64,000 nucleotides of DNA from Slackia piriformis YIT 12062 (GCF_000296445.1 NZ_JH815198.1:1675114-1739113), one strand, 5' to 3'; positions 46,283 to 55,530 are shown, numbered from the stretch's first letter. Notes: generated from the sequence alone by a model not told the origin. A program made the numbers and translations.

Positions 46283-46902
46283 TATTTTCCTTGATATATC
46301 TCGGGTTTCAGAATGCCGATATAAGGCAGGTTTCGATAATGTTCCGCATAGTCGAGGCCATAGCCGACAATGAAATCATCCGGACATTCGAAGCCGACAT
46401 ACGCACACTCGACGTCCGCCTGCCGCGGATTGGCCTTGCGCAGCAGAGTCGCAACCTGGATGGATGCGGGATTGCGCGATTCCAGAACATGAAGAAGATA
46501 CTTCAATGTCAGACCTGAGTCGAGCACGTCTTCTGCCACAAGCACATGCCTTCCTTCGATCTGCGACGAAATATCTTTGAGAATGCGCACAACCCCAGAG
46601 CTTTTGGCGGAAGCGCCGTAAGAAGAAACGGCCATGTAGTCCATCTCGAGCGGAAGGTTGATTTCGCGAACAAGGTCCCCCATGAAGATGGCGGCTCCGC
46701 GAAGAACGCTCACCACAAGAAGCCGAGGCTTTCCCTCTCCTCCTTGGCACTGCGCGCACTCTCGGTAATCTTCCGTAATCTGACGGCCCATTTCGCGCAC
46801 ACGACGCTCGATCGCCTCGCGATCGAACAATATCTTCTCTATGTCCTCTTCGCAGTAGCAGCCGTCTTGCCGCTGCCTCGAAGCAAGCGAATCCGCGTTC
46901 AT
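46282..46902 (-). CDS. hpt: hypoxanthine-guanine phosphoribosyltransferase
   Basis: The 206-residue enzyme has the HPRT motifs: VVSVLRGAAIFMGDLVREI, the flexible-loop SSYG, the PRPP motif VLVAEDVLDSGLTLKYLL, and the purine-binding end DDFIVGYGLDYAEHYRNLPYIG. It salvages hypoxanthine and guanine and complements xpt at 12 kb. It leads the operon hpt-ftsH-folP/K-birA. The start at 46902 follows GAGAGGG. tilS, often next to hpt, is absent. Confidence 0.95.
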   Translation of the reverse strand: MNADSLASRQRQDGCYCEEDIEKILFDREAIERRVREMGRQITEDYRECAQCQGGEGKPRLLVVSVLRGAAIFMGDLVREINLPLEMDYMAVSSYGASAKSSGVVRILKDISSQIEGRHVLVAEDVLDSGLTLKYLLHVLESRNPASIQVATLLRKANPRQADVECAYVGFECPDDFIVGYGLDYAEHYRNLPYIGILKPEIYQGK

Positions 46903-46938
46903 GCAAGCCCTCTCGTACGTTAGATATCGGCATGGGAG

Positions 46939-46967
46939 TTTATCACTCCGCACGAAGCGGGGTTCAA
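46939..46967 (-). promoter_or_regulatory. promoter of the hpt-ftsH-folP/K-birA operon
   Basis: TTGAAC (46962-46967), a 17-base spacer and GATAAA (46939-46944, preceded by TG at the spacer's end) lie about 37 bases before hpt on the minus strand. Confidence 0.55.
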
Positions 46968-47112
46968 CGATACGGAAACACCGAGCAAGAAAACACGATA
47001 TGTCAATGGAAGCTTCGAGGCTCTTTCGCGCCACGCTCTTTGCCGCCCCCTACCCGCATGAAAAGCCGATACCTTCGTAGCGAAAAAGGCAGAAACTGCT
47101 CTTACACAAGAA

Positions 47113-47136
47113 AGGCCGGAGCCCAAGCCCCGGCCT
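47113..47136 (-). terminator. terminator of the Pro-rich membrane protein gene
   Basis: AGGCCGG, a 10-base loop and CCGGCCT on the minus strand are followed by TTCTTGTG, 19 bases beyond the stop codon. Confidence 0.65.
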
Positions 47137-47154
47137 CTTGTCGTTTTCTATCGA

Positions 47155-47703
47155 TTAATAATAGTACGGATACGAAGTGAATGCGGATGTCACTGCGGCG
47201 CACGTAGCGCACCCGAAAAGCGCGATGAGCACAAACCAGATAAGGAACTGCGCCAAAAAGCCGAACAGGGAGAACTTGATCGCATCCTTTTTCGCCTCAG
47301 GGAAATTATGGGCGTTCGTAAGCCAGGCGAGCAGGATGGCGACCGGCCCCATGAGAAATCCCACGACGGCCCATCCGAACTTCATGCCTCCCGTCAGATG
47401 AACGAGGGGCAGTCCCGGAATGTTCTGGGGGCCAGGAGCGCACCCAGGCTGAGGGGGCATTCCCGCCGTCGGGGGGACGAATCCGGATTGCGGAGGCACA
47501 TTGCCAGCAGGAGGAACAGGAGCGGCTTGCGGCGACGAACCGCCCGCCGAAGAAAAGGGCGCTGCCTGTGGTGCGGCGCCTGCGTTCGGAACCTGAGGGG
47601 CGCTGCCCTGGAAGGCGTCAACGGCCGGCGTGAAAACCTGTTCGACCGAGGGTTCGTTTTGCTTCTGCGACGCCGAAGGGGTGGTGGTATTTTGATCAGT
47701 CAT
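47155..47703 (-). CDS. Pro-rich small membrane protein, unknown function
   Basis: The 182-residue protein has a low-complexity Pro/Ala/Gln N-terminal half (VPPAGNVPPQSGFVPP-type repeats) and two hydrophobic segments in the second half (FGWAVVGFLMGPVAILLAWL and FLAQFLIWFVLIALFGCATCAA), ending SYPYYY. This resembles many actinobacterial envelope proteins with a Pro-rich cytoplasmic head and a two-helix domain. AGAGGAAG precedes the ATG at 47703. No function can be assigned. Confidence 0.7.
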   Translation of the reverse strand: MTDQNTTTPSASQKQNEPSVEQVFTPAVDAFQGSAPQVPNAGAAPQAAPFSSAGGSSPQAAPVPPAGNVPPQSGFVPPTAGMPPQPGCAPGPQNIPGLPLVHLTGGMKFGWAVVGFLMGPVAILLAWLTNAHNFPEAKKDAIKFSLFGFLAQFLIWFVLIALFGCATCAAVTSAFTSYPYYY

Positions 47704-47723
47704 TTCTTCCTCTTTTCGCTCTA

Positions 47724-47762
47724 AAAAGCGGCCTATGACGATTATAGCCACAGGCCGCTTTT
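47724..47762 (-). terminator. terminator-like hairpin containing a -10 box in its loop
   Basis: AAAAGCGGCCT and AGGCCGCTTTT are perfect 11-bp arms. On the minus strand the stem ends in a T-run and should terminate the LCP transcript; the 17-base loop contains TATAAT (47741-47746), a perfect -10, 38 bases before the next gene. Confidence 0.65.
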
Positions 47763-47870
47763 GAAACGACAACGCGAGCATAACGGAAAGCTTGCAAAAC
47801 CCTAACGATGAGCGCCAAAGACGGCGCCGAACATCCGGCAGGCAACCGATGGACCGCCCGACTCCGCCTT

Positions 47871-49418
47871 TTAATAATCCGAGCCGATGATGACGAGATA
47901 ATCCCCGTCGAACAGGTACGTGCCGTCGTTCTGAACAGCCGATCCTGCACCGAGGCTTTCGGCGATGGCGCGCGCAGAAGAGGCATTCGCCGAATCGTCA
48001 TACACGACGATGGTATTCGTGTAGTCGTAGGAATCGGCATCCCCGACGGACGAGATATCATAGCCGCGGTTCGAAAGAACGCTCGACGCATCCGCCGCAA
48101 CGCCGCTGACGCCGCTTCCGTTGCGAACGACGATAGAGCCCGTGACGCCATTGGATGACTCATCGCCGCTCAAAACATTCTGGGCAATGACTTCTGGGTC
48201 GATAGAGCCATCGGTCACGCCTCCGTTATTAGCCGAGTCGGAAGCGTCCACCGTAGGCGGCTCTCCCGCGTCGACGCGCTTCATCATGGCGGACCACGCT
48301 TCGTTGTTGCTGTACTCGTACCATACGCCGTTTTCGTAGGAGGAAATCGTAGGGTTCATGGTCGAGTAGATATCGGTCGACGTGTCCATCCCCTTCATGG
48401 CGACAGCCGTGTTCACGATATCGGTCACGCTCATGTCGGTGTCAATGTAATCGCAAAGCGATGCAACCGTCGTGGCGATGGTGGCCGGATCGGATTCGAG
48501 CAGCTTCTTTGCCACTGCGCCCATGACCATGCGCTGGTTCGCCGCACGGTAGAAGTCGCCGGCGCCTATCTCGTCATAGGCGTGGCGAGCTCGACAGAGA
48601 ATAAGCGCCTCGTCGCCGCTCAAAGTCTGAGGGCCCGCGGCAACATAGCCGCCAGCATCCTCGTCGTCGATTTCCATGGGAACATCCACGTCGATGCCTC
48701 CAAGCGCATCGACCGCGGCCTTGAATCCGTCGAAGTCTATTTCCGCGTAATGCGAGATGGGAACGCCTGCAAACTCGGAAACGGTCTTCACCGTCAACGC
48801 AGGGCCGCCAAGCGCATGCGCAGCGTTGATTTTATTCTCCCCATACCCATCGATATTCACGTACGTATCACGCACGATCGAGATAAGCGTCATTTTCTTT
48901 TCCTGGGGATCGACGCGCGCAAGAATCATGGAGTCGCTTCGAAAGGAATCCCCGTACTCGGCGCTTCCCTCTCGTTCCTGAGAACGGTCGACGCCCATGA
49001 GAAGGATATAGAACGGATCGCTCGCCGCTTTGCTGTTATCCAAGACGGAAGCCAGATCGTCGCCGATGTCACCCGTGAGCTTGCCGTTCAATACGCCAAC
49101 GTACGCAAGGGCAGCGGCGCCTCCGCCGATAATGAGCGCCGCAAGAACAGACACGACGCCGATGAGAACCTTTTTCCTACGACTCTTCTTCGCACGCGTA
49201 CGAGCATACTCGTCACGTGCGGAACGACGCGAATACGCGGAATCCGTCGTAGCAGGCTCGCATTGCGCGTGAGAGTCCCTGGTGTAAGCGCTTCGAGAAT
49301 ACGACGAAACGTCGCGCGGCCTTGGCGAGAAATCCGCATCGTCCTGACGGTCGGTGCGAGAGCGGCGCAACGGTTCGCTCGAGGGGAGCGAATCGTAAGA
49401 ACTGGGCCTTCGTGCCAT
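47871..49418 (-). CDS. LytR-CpsA-Psr (LCP) family protein with LytR_C domain
   Basis: The 515-residue protein has a basic, Arg/Ser-rich cytoplasmic head of about 85 residues, one membrane helix (VLIGVVSVLAALIIGGGAAAL), the LCP catalytic domain (LLMGVDRS, RSDSMILARVD, LISIVRDTYVNI, NKINAAHALGG, ILCRARHAY, RAANQRMV) and a C-terminal LytR_C domain (IVVRNGSGVSG, LVIIGSDY). LCP enzymes attach wall polymers to peptidoglycan from lipid carriers. AGGAG precedes the ATG. A close paralogue lies upstream at 49756-51036. Confidence 0.92.
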   Translation of the reverse strand: MARRPSSYDSLPSSEPLRRSRTDRQDDADFSPRPRDVSSYSRSAYTRDSHAQCEPATTDSAYSRRSARDEYARTRAKKSRRKKVLIGVVSVLAALIIGGGAAALAYVGVLNGKLTGDIGDDLASVLDNSKAASDPFYILLMGVDRSQEREGSAEYGDSFRSDSMILARVDPQEKKMTLISIVRDTYVNIDGYGENKINAAHALGGPALTVKTVSEFAGVPISHYAEIDFDGFKAAVDALGGIDVDVPMEIDDEDAGGYVAAGPQTLSGDEALILCRARHAYDEIGAGDFYRAANQRMVMGAVAKKLLESDPATIATTVASLCDYIDTDMSVTDIVNTAVAMKGMDTSTDIYSTMNPTISSYENGVWYEYSNNEAWSAMMKRVDAGEPPTVDASDSANNGGVTDGSIDPEVIAQNVLSGDESSNGVTGSIVVRNGSGVSGVAADASSVLSNRGYDISSVGDADSYDYTNTIVVYDDSANASSARAIAESLGAGSAVQNDGTYLFDGDYLVIIGSDY

Positions 49419-49676
49419 GGGGATAATCTCCTAGCTGTTCGATTTTTCCTCGATCATGCAGCGACGTACACGCGCGAAAGCGCACGACCGCAGCATCGCC
49501 CGCGGCGTTGCGGCAAACGCATCGTAAAAGGGTACGCCCCATCTAATCGATTCATGTGCGCATATCTATATGCACATATGCATCGTATCCTAACGACATC
49601 TTAAAAATGAAAAAATGCGCCCTTAAACTGATGAATCTACACGATAAAAAGCACGTTTCACATGGGATTACATAGA
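49419..49676. other. AT-rich regulatory gap between the LCP genes
   Basis: No gene was seen. An imperfect palindrome (ATGTGCGCATAT / ATATGCACAT, about 49554-49577) overlaps a possible minus-strand promoter: TTAGGA (49588-49593), 17 bases, TATAGA (49565-49570). Confidence 0.4.
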
Positions 49677-49700
49677 AAAGGCGGCCGTAAAGCCGCCTTT
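49677..49700 (-). terminator. terminator of the second LCP gene
   Basis: AAAGGCGGC-TTTACG-GCCGCCTTT followed by TCTATG on the minus strand, 56 bases past the stop codon. It shows the two LCP genes are separate transcription units. Confidence 0.75.
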
Positions 49701-49755
49701 GGAACACATGATGTTGACCATCTCGGAAGAAAACCACAAGATATTGCCAAGAAGA

Positions 49756-51036
49756 TTAATAGGAACCCTCCGTGCCGTATGCATCGAGGCTTTCCGTGAC
49801 GCCCGATTCGGTGGCGCTCGTTCCGGTGGCGGAAGCATCCGTCCCCAGCTCTTGCACGCCCGTGACTTTGCCGTCGAGCGTTCCGCCCGTGTTGGCGTTG
49901 CGTTCTTCATCGGCGTAAGGCGGTAGGCCCGCATCGACACGACCCATCATTTCCCGCCATGCGGCAAGATCGCAGTACTCGTACCACACGTCATTTACAT
50001 ACGTTGGGGTGGTGGGGTTCATCGCCGAATACATATCCTCTTCGACATCCATGCCGTGCATCTCCGTCGCAACAGAGACGATGGATTGCACGTCCATATC
50101 GGTCGTGATGTAGTCAGCCATAGCATTGATGGTGTTCGCCATGGTGACGACGTCCGAAGCGAGAATCTTCTTGGCAATGGCTCCCATGACCATGCGCTGG
50201 TTCGCCATGCGGTAATAGTCTCCGCTGCCGTATTCGTCATACGTATGGCGGCTGCGACACAGGATGAGAGCCTGGTCGCCATTGAGCGTTTGCTGGCCCG
50301 CCTCGACGTAACCGCCCGCATCATCGTCATCAATGGTAACGGGAACATCCACGTCAATGCCGCCAAGAGCATCGACTGCGGCCTTGAACCCGTCGAAGTC
50401 TATCTCCACGTAATGAGAAATGGGCACGCCGGCAAATTTCGAAATGGTGTCGACCACAAGAGGAGACCCCCCCAATGCGGCGGACGCATTGATTTTGTTA
50501 GGGCCGTGCCCTTCGATGTTCACATACGTATCACGCTCGATGGAAACGAGAGTAACCGTTTTTTGCCGAGGGTCGACACGGGTCAGAATCATCGAGTCGC
50601 TTCGATAGGTGTCGCCGTACTCTCCGCTTTCAACACGCTCTTCAGAGCGGTCAACGCCCAAGATGAGCATATAAAACGGCTCTCCGGGAACCGTCTCTTC
50701 GGCGGAAAGCGCGTTGGTCAGCTCTTCCGTCACGTTCGCATGCAGCTTGTCAGAAATGCTGTTCATGTAGACAACGCCGCCAAAGGCAACGCCGCCCGCT
50801 ATAAGCAGCAAAGCCATGATCACCGCGCATGCAATGAGCGGTTTTTTCCCTTTTTTGGACTTTTTGGAAATGTAGGCGTCCCTACCGTAGGACTGAGCGG
50901 AAGAATAGGCCGACGCAGGAACCATCGAATTACGCATGCGCGAAGCGGAACCGCGCGACAAAGCCGCACTCTGGGGCACGAAAGCCGGCGTATTCTCTTG
51001 ATTGGAGGTATTCTTTCGTTTTTTCATGAAAAACAT
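49756..51036 (-). CDS. LytR-CpsA-Psr (LCP) family protein, paralogue without LytR_C
   Basis: The 426-residue protein has a Ser-rich cytoplasmic head, one membrane helix (LIACAVIMALLLIAGGVAFGGVVY) and an LCP domain very like its neighbour (LILGVDRS, RSDSMILTRVD, LVSIERDTYVNI, NKINASAALGG, ILCRSRHTY, RMANQRMV). After the LCP domain it ends with about 50 low-complexity Thr/Gly/Ala residues instead of LytR_C. Its start is uncertain: ATG 51036 follows CAGGGC, ATG 51027 and GTG 51051 are alternatives. It is divergent from the polysaccharide deacetylase gene. Confidence 0.9.
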   Translation of the reverse strand: MFFMKKRKNTSNQENTPAFVPQSAALSRGSASRMRNSMVPASAYSSAQSYGRDAYISKKSKKGKKPLIACAVIMALLLIAGGVAFGGVVYMNSISDKLHANVTEELTNALSAEETVPGEPFYMLILGVDRSEERVESGEYGDTYRSDSMILTRVDPRQKTVTLVSIERDTYVNIEGHGPNKINASAALGGSPLVVDTISKFAGVPISHYVEIDFDGFKAAVDALGGIDVDVPVTIDDDDAGGYVEAGQQTLNGDQALILCRSRHTYDEYGSGDYYRMANQRMVMGAIAKKILASDVVTMANTINAMADYITTDMDVQSIVSVATEMHGMDVEEDMYSAMNPTTPTYVNDVWYEYCDLAAWREMMGRVDAGLPPYADEERNANTGGTLDGKVTGVQELGTDASATGTSATESGVTESLDAYGTEGSY

Positions 51037-51294
51037 TATGCCCTGCGACACACGCTTTGCAACGAAGTCGGCAAGCTTTTGGGGAAAATGCCCATATTTC
51101 GCACGTTCCGGATGACGTCTCTTCGACGTTATTGTCCAAAAAAATGATACGCATTACATGGCAATAGATGGTAAAGCCGTGAAGGAGTTGACGTTTTCTT
51201 AAAACGCCTTTCAGGTTTCGTGCTATGCGATAGACTGGTTGTTCGTATAAGCATGATGTCGAAACCTACCGAAAAACGTACACGAAAGGCATCC

Positions 51295-52758
51295 ATGAGC
51301 ACTGAGCACGGGGCGAAACCGCACCCCACCTATCGCCAGGAATCGAATACAGCACAAACGGGCAGCCGACATAGCCGGCCTTCCGTATCCCAAAGTCGCC
51401 GCGTTCATGGAACGCAGTCCCGAAAAACAGCGCCTGCGCCGAAAATCCCCAAACATGAACTCGACGTGGATAGCGCGGACCACAACCATGCGGCAGAGCA
51501 GACGCAGGCCCATCGGTTCGGGCAATCAGAAGGCAAGCAGCATGCCCCCGACACGCCTCCCCAAGGATATCAGCCTCTTTGGGACGAGAGGCCGTTTCTC
51601 AATCCACGCATTTCAAGACGCCTTTTCATAGCCGCAGGAGCAACGGCTCTTGTCGCCGTCGGCGTTTTCGGCTTTTCTGCATTCAAGCGCATGACGCCCA
51701 TCACCGTATCCGTCAATGGCTCCGCTTTGGAAATCAAGGGCGAGCGCACCCTGCAGACAGTTCTCGACGAAAGCGGAACCCCCATCACGCCGGGAAACCT
51801 CGTCGATATAACCGGGGAGGTCATCACGCAAGGTGGCGGAACGCCGTTCACGGCGACCATCAACGGTCAGGAAGCAACCGACCCCTCCGCAGCCCTTGCT
51901 GACGGCGACGTGCTCACGCTCTTCGACGGAGTCGATACGGAAGAACCTTCCCGAACGGAAGATAAAGCCATCGGCCCTAACGCTGCAGAACTGGGCAACG
52001 GTCCCATTCACGCCATCACCGCGCAAGGCACGCAGGGTCTTGCCGTTGTCAAAACCGGCGAAACCTCGGGCAAGGAGGTCATCGTCGAAACGAAGGAAGA
52101 AGGCGAAAACCGCATCTATCAACGCGCCTACCCCGATACAGGAGGCGAAAAGGTCATAGCCCTCACCTTCGACGACGGTCCATGGGAAGACCACACGGCG
52201 GCTATTCTTGACATCCTGAGAGATAATGAAGCGAAGGCGACGTTTTTCACCGTCGGCGAGCGCATAGCGGGACCGGGCGTTGAACTGGTCAAACGAGAGT
52301 CCGATGAAGGCCACCAAGTATGCACCCACTCCTGGGACCACGCCTCGGGAAGCGGACAAGGGGTCAACCTTTCTTTCATGTCGCGCGATGAGCAGCGCGA
52401 CGAAATCGTGCGGGGCATGCAGGCCATTGCCGATGCGACGGGGAAAGACGCCAGCAAAGTCATGCGCGCACCAGGCGGAAACTTCCCCCTTGAAGTATGG
52501 CAGAACCTTGAAGATATTATCGTGGCCGATATCGGCTGGGACATCGATACGCTCGACTGGAAGCGCCCTGGAGCCTCCGCCGTCGCAAATCAGCTTAAAA
52601 ACGCCACGCCCGGAGACATCATCCTCATGCACGACGGAGGCGGCGATCGCTCGCAAACCGTAGAGGCATTGCGCATCGCCCTGCCGTACCTCAAGGAACA
52701 AGGGTTCTCTTTCATCACCATAGACGAGATGATGCAATACCCCGTCAAAGAACAATAG
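51295..52758 (+). CDS. membrane-anchored polysaccharide deacetylase
   Basis: The 487-residue protein has a polar 105-residue cytoplasmic head, one membrane helix (LFIAAGATALVAVGVFGF), a ubiquitin-like module (ITVSVNGSALEIKGERTLQ, resembling DUF348), and a C-terminal NodB domain. NodB motifs are present: ALTFDDGPW (catalytic Asp and metal Asp), HSWDH (metal His pair), RAPGGNFP, DIDTLDW and LMHDGGG. It likely N-deacetylates peptidoglycan or another surface glycan, as PgdA does against lysozyme. The start at 51295 follows GAAAGG; an earlier in-frame ATG (51253) is possible. Confidence 0.88.
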   Translation: MSTEHGAKPHPTYRQESNTAQTGSRHSRPSVSQSRRVHGTQSRKTAPAPKIPKHELDVDSADHNHAAEQTQAHRFGQSEGKQHAPDTPPQGYQPLWDERPFLNPRISRRLFIAAGATALVAVGVFGFSAFKRMTPITVSVNGSALEIKGERTLQTVLDESGTPITPGNLVDITGEVITQGGGTPFTATINGQEATDPSAALADGDVLTLFDGVDTEEPSRTEDKAIGPNAAELGNGPIHAITAQGTQGLAVVKTGETSGKEVIVETKEEGENRIYQRAYPDTGGEKVIALTFDDGPWEDHTAAILDILRDNEAKATFFTVGERIAGPGVELVKRESDEGHQVCTHSWDHASGSGQGVNLSFMSRDEQRDEIVRGMQAIADATGKDASKVMRAPGGNFPLEVWQNLEDIIVADIGWDIDTLDWKRPGASAVANQLKNATPGDIILMHDGGGDRSQTVEALRIALPYLKEQGFSFITIDEMMQYPVKEQ

Positions 52759-52763
52759 ACCGA

Positions 52764-52831
52764 TTGGGCCGGACCAAAAGGCTCCGGCCCAACCTCGTCG
52801 AGCTAACGCTGTCTCGCGCCCTTAGCTCGAC
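52764..52831 (+). terminator. two hairpins after the deacetylase gene
   Basis: TTGGGCCGG/CCGGCCCAA (52764-52792) and GTCGAGCTAA/TTAGCTCGAC (52797-52831) are perfect stems of 9 and 10 bp. Neither is followed by a T-run; together they probably separate the deacetylase from ilvB. Confidence 0.5.
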
Positions 52832-52908
52832 AAGACTATTACAACTGTCAAATCAGGCACTTTATCGAAATAAAGCACGATAGCGACACCCTCCCCGCAA
52901 AACGGCCC

Positions 52909-53035
52909 TATAATCTGCACCATTCGACAAATGCAAAACAGGGCGAGCAAGACGGCCCATCCGGGCAGGCCCATGCGAACCCTCGATAAGCGCCCTGGGC
53001 TCCCTCGGGCGCGCAGATAAGGGGGCGCATCTTCC
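52909..53035 (+). promoter_or_regulatory. ilvB promoter -10 and structured leader
   Basis: TATAAT at 52909-52914 is a perfect -10 without a clear -35. The roughly 115-base leader contains GCGCCC (52988-52993 region) that can pair either with GGGCGC before the ribosome site or with GGGGGCGC overlapping it, so the AAGGGGG site could be hidden. A 29-codon ORF (ATG near 52931) exists in the leader but is not rich in Ile, Leu or Val codons. Confidence 0.4.
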
Positions 53036-54913
53036 ATGAAACCAGAAACCCAGCACGACCAGCTTGCCCGCAAAGCGCGCGCCATAGCGGGCAAGCCGTT
53101 CGGCCCGGGCAGCAACACCGATAAGCAGGGCACCGTCATGACCGGCGCGCAGGCCGTCATAGCCTCGCTCGAAGCAGAGGGAGTCGATACCGTCTTCGGT
53201 TATCCGGGCGGTCAGGCCATTAAGATTTACGACGCCCTCTATGACAGCAGGAAAATTCGCCACGTGCTCGCGCGCCACGAGCAAGGCGCCACGCATATGG
53301 CAGACGGCTACGCGCGCGCAACCGGCAAAGTGGGCGTTGTGCTGGTCACCAGCGGCCCGGGCGCTACGAATACCGTCACGGGAATAGCCACTGCATACAT
53401 GGATTCTATCCCTTTGGTCGTGATCAGCGGCCAGGTCACGCGCGGCGTCATAGGCACCGATTCGTTCCAGGAATCCGACATTGTGGGCATCACCATGCCC
53501 GTGGTCAAGCATAGCTTCCTGCTGCAATCAACCGACGATCTGACCAAAACCTTCCGAGAAGCGTTCTATATAGCCTCGACCGGCCGACCAGGGCCCGTTC
53601 TTATCGACATCCCCAGCGACCTCGCAGGCTCGGACATGGTGTTTAACTACCCCGACGGCGTCAACCTCCCAAGCTACCGACCCACTTACAAGGGAAACGC
53701 CAAGCAGGTCAAGCAAGCATGCAGCCTTATCAGAGATTCCAAGCGTCCCTTGCTCTACGTCGGCGGCGGCATCGTTTCGTCCCACGCATGCGCCGAACTG
53801 AAAGAGCTTGCTGAATCGATGAGAATCCCCGTCGTATGCACCCTTCTGGGCAAAGGAGCTTTTCCTTCAAGCAGCCCGCTCAATCTCGGCCCCGTAGGCA
53901 TGCATGGCTCGAAATACGCAAACATGGCCATAACCAAGTGCGATTTGCTCATATGCGTAGGAGCGCGCTTTTCCGACCGCGTTACCGGCAAGCTTTCCGA
54001 GTTCGCCCCGCACGCAAACGTCATCCATATCGACATCGATCCAGCAGAAATCGGAAAAGTCCGCGAATCGCAAGTCCCCATCGTCGGCGACGCCCAGATC
54101 GTCCTTGCCGATATAAACGAACAGCTCGCCAAAATGCAAATCGACCCCGTCGGCTCGCCATGGTTCGAGCAATGCGACGAATGGCGCGAACGATGGCCCT
54201 TTTCCCACGATGACCCGAACGATTCTCCCGGTCAAATCATCCCCGAAGTCGTCCTCGACCAGCTTTCTCAGAAACTCGACCCCGACACCTCGATAGTCAC
54301 CACCGAAGTGGGGCAGCATCAAATGTGGGCGCACCAGCGCATTCGCCGCGAACATGCGCGCACGTTCCTCTCAAGCGGCGGACTTGGAACCATGGGGTTC
54401 GGATTCCCCGCCGCCATCGGCGCCCAAATCGGATGCCCCGATGCGCAGGTTGTCTGCGTGGCGGGCGACGGCAGTTTTCAGATGAACAGCCAAGAAATGG
54501 CAACCGCCGCCATCAACAACGTTCCTGTCAAGGTTGCCCTCATGGACAATCGAGCGCTCGGCATGGTGCATCAGTGGCAAAAGCTGTTCTATCACGAGCG
54601 ATACTCTTCCACGATTCTTGACCCCAACCCCGACTTTGTGAAACTCGCCGACGCATACGGATGGCAAGCAGAACGCATCGAATCTCCCGAGGAAGTCTCG
54701 CCCGCCCTCGATCGCATGCTGTCTTCCAAAGGCCCGTATCTGCTCGACATTTGCATTTCTGCCGACCAGAACGTCTATCCCATGGTTGCTCCCGGCGCCG
54801 CCATCAACGACATCATCGACGCGATCGACCTCACCATCGGAGGCGTGCGCCCAACCGAGGATGACGCGGCTCATTCAACCTCGGCGCACAAGAAAGCAGG
54901 CAATGAACGATGA
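53036..54913 (+). CDS. ilvB: acetolactate synthase large subunit
   Basis: The 625-residue enzyme shows the ThDP-dependent AHAS features: VDTVFGYPGGQAIKIYD, the activating Glu in ARHEQGATHMADGYA, GPGATNTVTGIATAYMDSIPLV, an FAD-binding middle domain, and the ThDP motif GDGSFQMNSQE with ALMDNRALGMVHQWQ. It condenses pyruvate (or 2-oxobutyrate) in valine, leucine and isoleucine synthesis. A 35-residue N-terminal extension precedes the usual start MTGAQAVIASL. It overlaps ilvN by 4 bases. ilvC is not in the window. Confidence 0.96.
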   Translation: MKPETQHDQLARKARAIAGKPFGPGSNTDKQGTVMTGAQAVIASLEAEGVDTVFGYPGGQAIKIYDALYDSRKIRHVLARHEQGATHMADGYARATGKVGVVLVTSGPGATNTVTGIATAYMDSIPLVVISGQVTRGVIGTDSFQESDIVGITMPVVKHSFLLQSTDDLTKTFREAFYIASTGRPGPVLIDIPSDLAGSDMVFNYPDGVNLPSYRPTYKGNAKQVKQACSLIRDSKRPLLYVGGGIVSSHACAELKELAESMRIPVVCTLLGKGAFPSSSPLNLGPVGMHGSKYANMAITKCDLLICVGARFSDRVTGKLSEFAPHANVIHIDIDPAEIGKVRESQVPIVGDAQIVLADINEQLAKMQIDPVGSPWFEQCDEWRERWPFSHDDPNDSPGQIIPEVVLDQLSQKLDPDTSIVTTEVGQHQMWAHQRIRREHARTFLSSGGLGTMGFGFPAAIGAQIGCPDAQVVCVAGDGSFQMNSQEMATAAINNVPVKVALMDNRALGMVHQWQKLFYHERYSSTILDPNPDFVKLADAYGWQAERIESPEEVSPALDRMLSSKGPYLLDICISADQNVYPMVAPGAAINDIIDAIDLTIGGVRPTEDDAAHSTSAHKKAGNER

Positions 54914-55386
54914 AGCATATCCTCTCCATCCTCGTTGAAAACAAATCTGGTGTGCTCTCGCGCGTGATAGGCCTCATCTCGCGTCGAGGATTCAACATAG
55001 AATCCCTCACCGTCGCCCCTACTGAAAATGTCACCATGTCGCGCATGACCATCATCGTAGACGCTGACGAAGTAGGATTCGAGCAAATTACCAAGCAGCT
55101 GAACAAGCTAGTGAGCGTATACAAGATTCACGACCTCACCGACGAAGACGCCATCGAACGCGAGCTCGCCCTGTTCAAAGTGTGCGCCCCCGCCGAACGG
55201 CGCCACGAGGTCATCGAAATTGCGAACCTTTTCCGCGCCAAAGTGGTCGACGTCGGCAAGACATCGCTTACCATCGAGGCAACAGGGGATGCGAGCAAAC
55301 TCGGAGCTCTCGAGGATCTCTTCCAAGCGTACGGCATAAAACAGCTCACCCGAACGGGAAAGATAGTCATGTCGCGCGGGATGTAG
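54910..55386 (+). CDS. ilvN: acetolactate synthase small regulatory subunit
   Basis: The 158-residue protein has an N-terminal ACT domain (ILVENKSGVLSRVIGLISRRGFN, starting near residue 4, with ENVTMSRMTI) that binds valine for feedback inhibition, and the IlvH-type C-terminal domain (ELALFKVCA, GKTSLTIEATGD, AYGIKQLTRTGKIVMSRG). It begins within the last codons of ilvB (ATGA overlap). Confidence 0.96.
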   Translation: MKHILSILVENKSGVLSRVIGLISRRGFNIESLTVAPTENVTMSRMTIIVDADEVGFEQITKQLNKLVSVYKIHDLTDEDAIERELALFKVCAPAERRHEVIEIANLFRAKVVDVGKTSLTIEATGDASKLGALEDLFQAYGIKQLTRTGKIVMSRGM

Positions 55387-55483
55387 GCATTCCGAATCGG
55401 ACCTGCAGCCCACCCGCAATTTTCCACAATTCAACAAAACCCTCGTACGTTTCTTTCCACAATCACAGCTTTCGTCAAACATC

Positions 55484-55530
55484 AAGCCCGCCGGTTTCTA
55501 GCAACACACGGAAACCGGCGGGCTTTTTTG
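55484..55530 (+). terminator. terminator of ilvBN
   Basis: AAGCCCGCCGGTTTC and GAAACCGGCGGGCTT form a perfect 15-bp stem followed by TTTTTGCG, about 100 bases after ilvN. Confidence 0.92.

Noticed and set aside
43802-46294. An open frame of 830 codons on the plus strand, antisense to ftsH
   Set aside because: It mirrors the ftsH frame, has no family motif and an Arg/His-rich composition typical of the antisense of a GC-rich gene. ftsH has full motif support.
52931-53020. A leader peptide for branched-chain amino-acid attenuation before ilvB
   Set aside because: The 29-codon ORF has no run of Ile, Val or Leu codons and no clear ribosome site.
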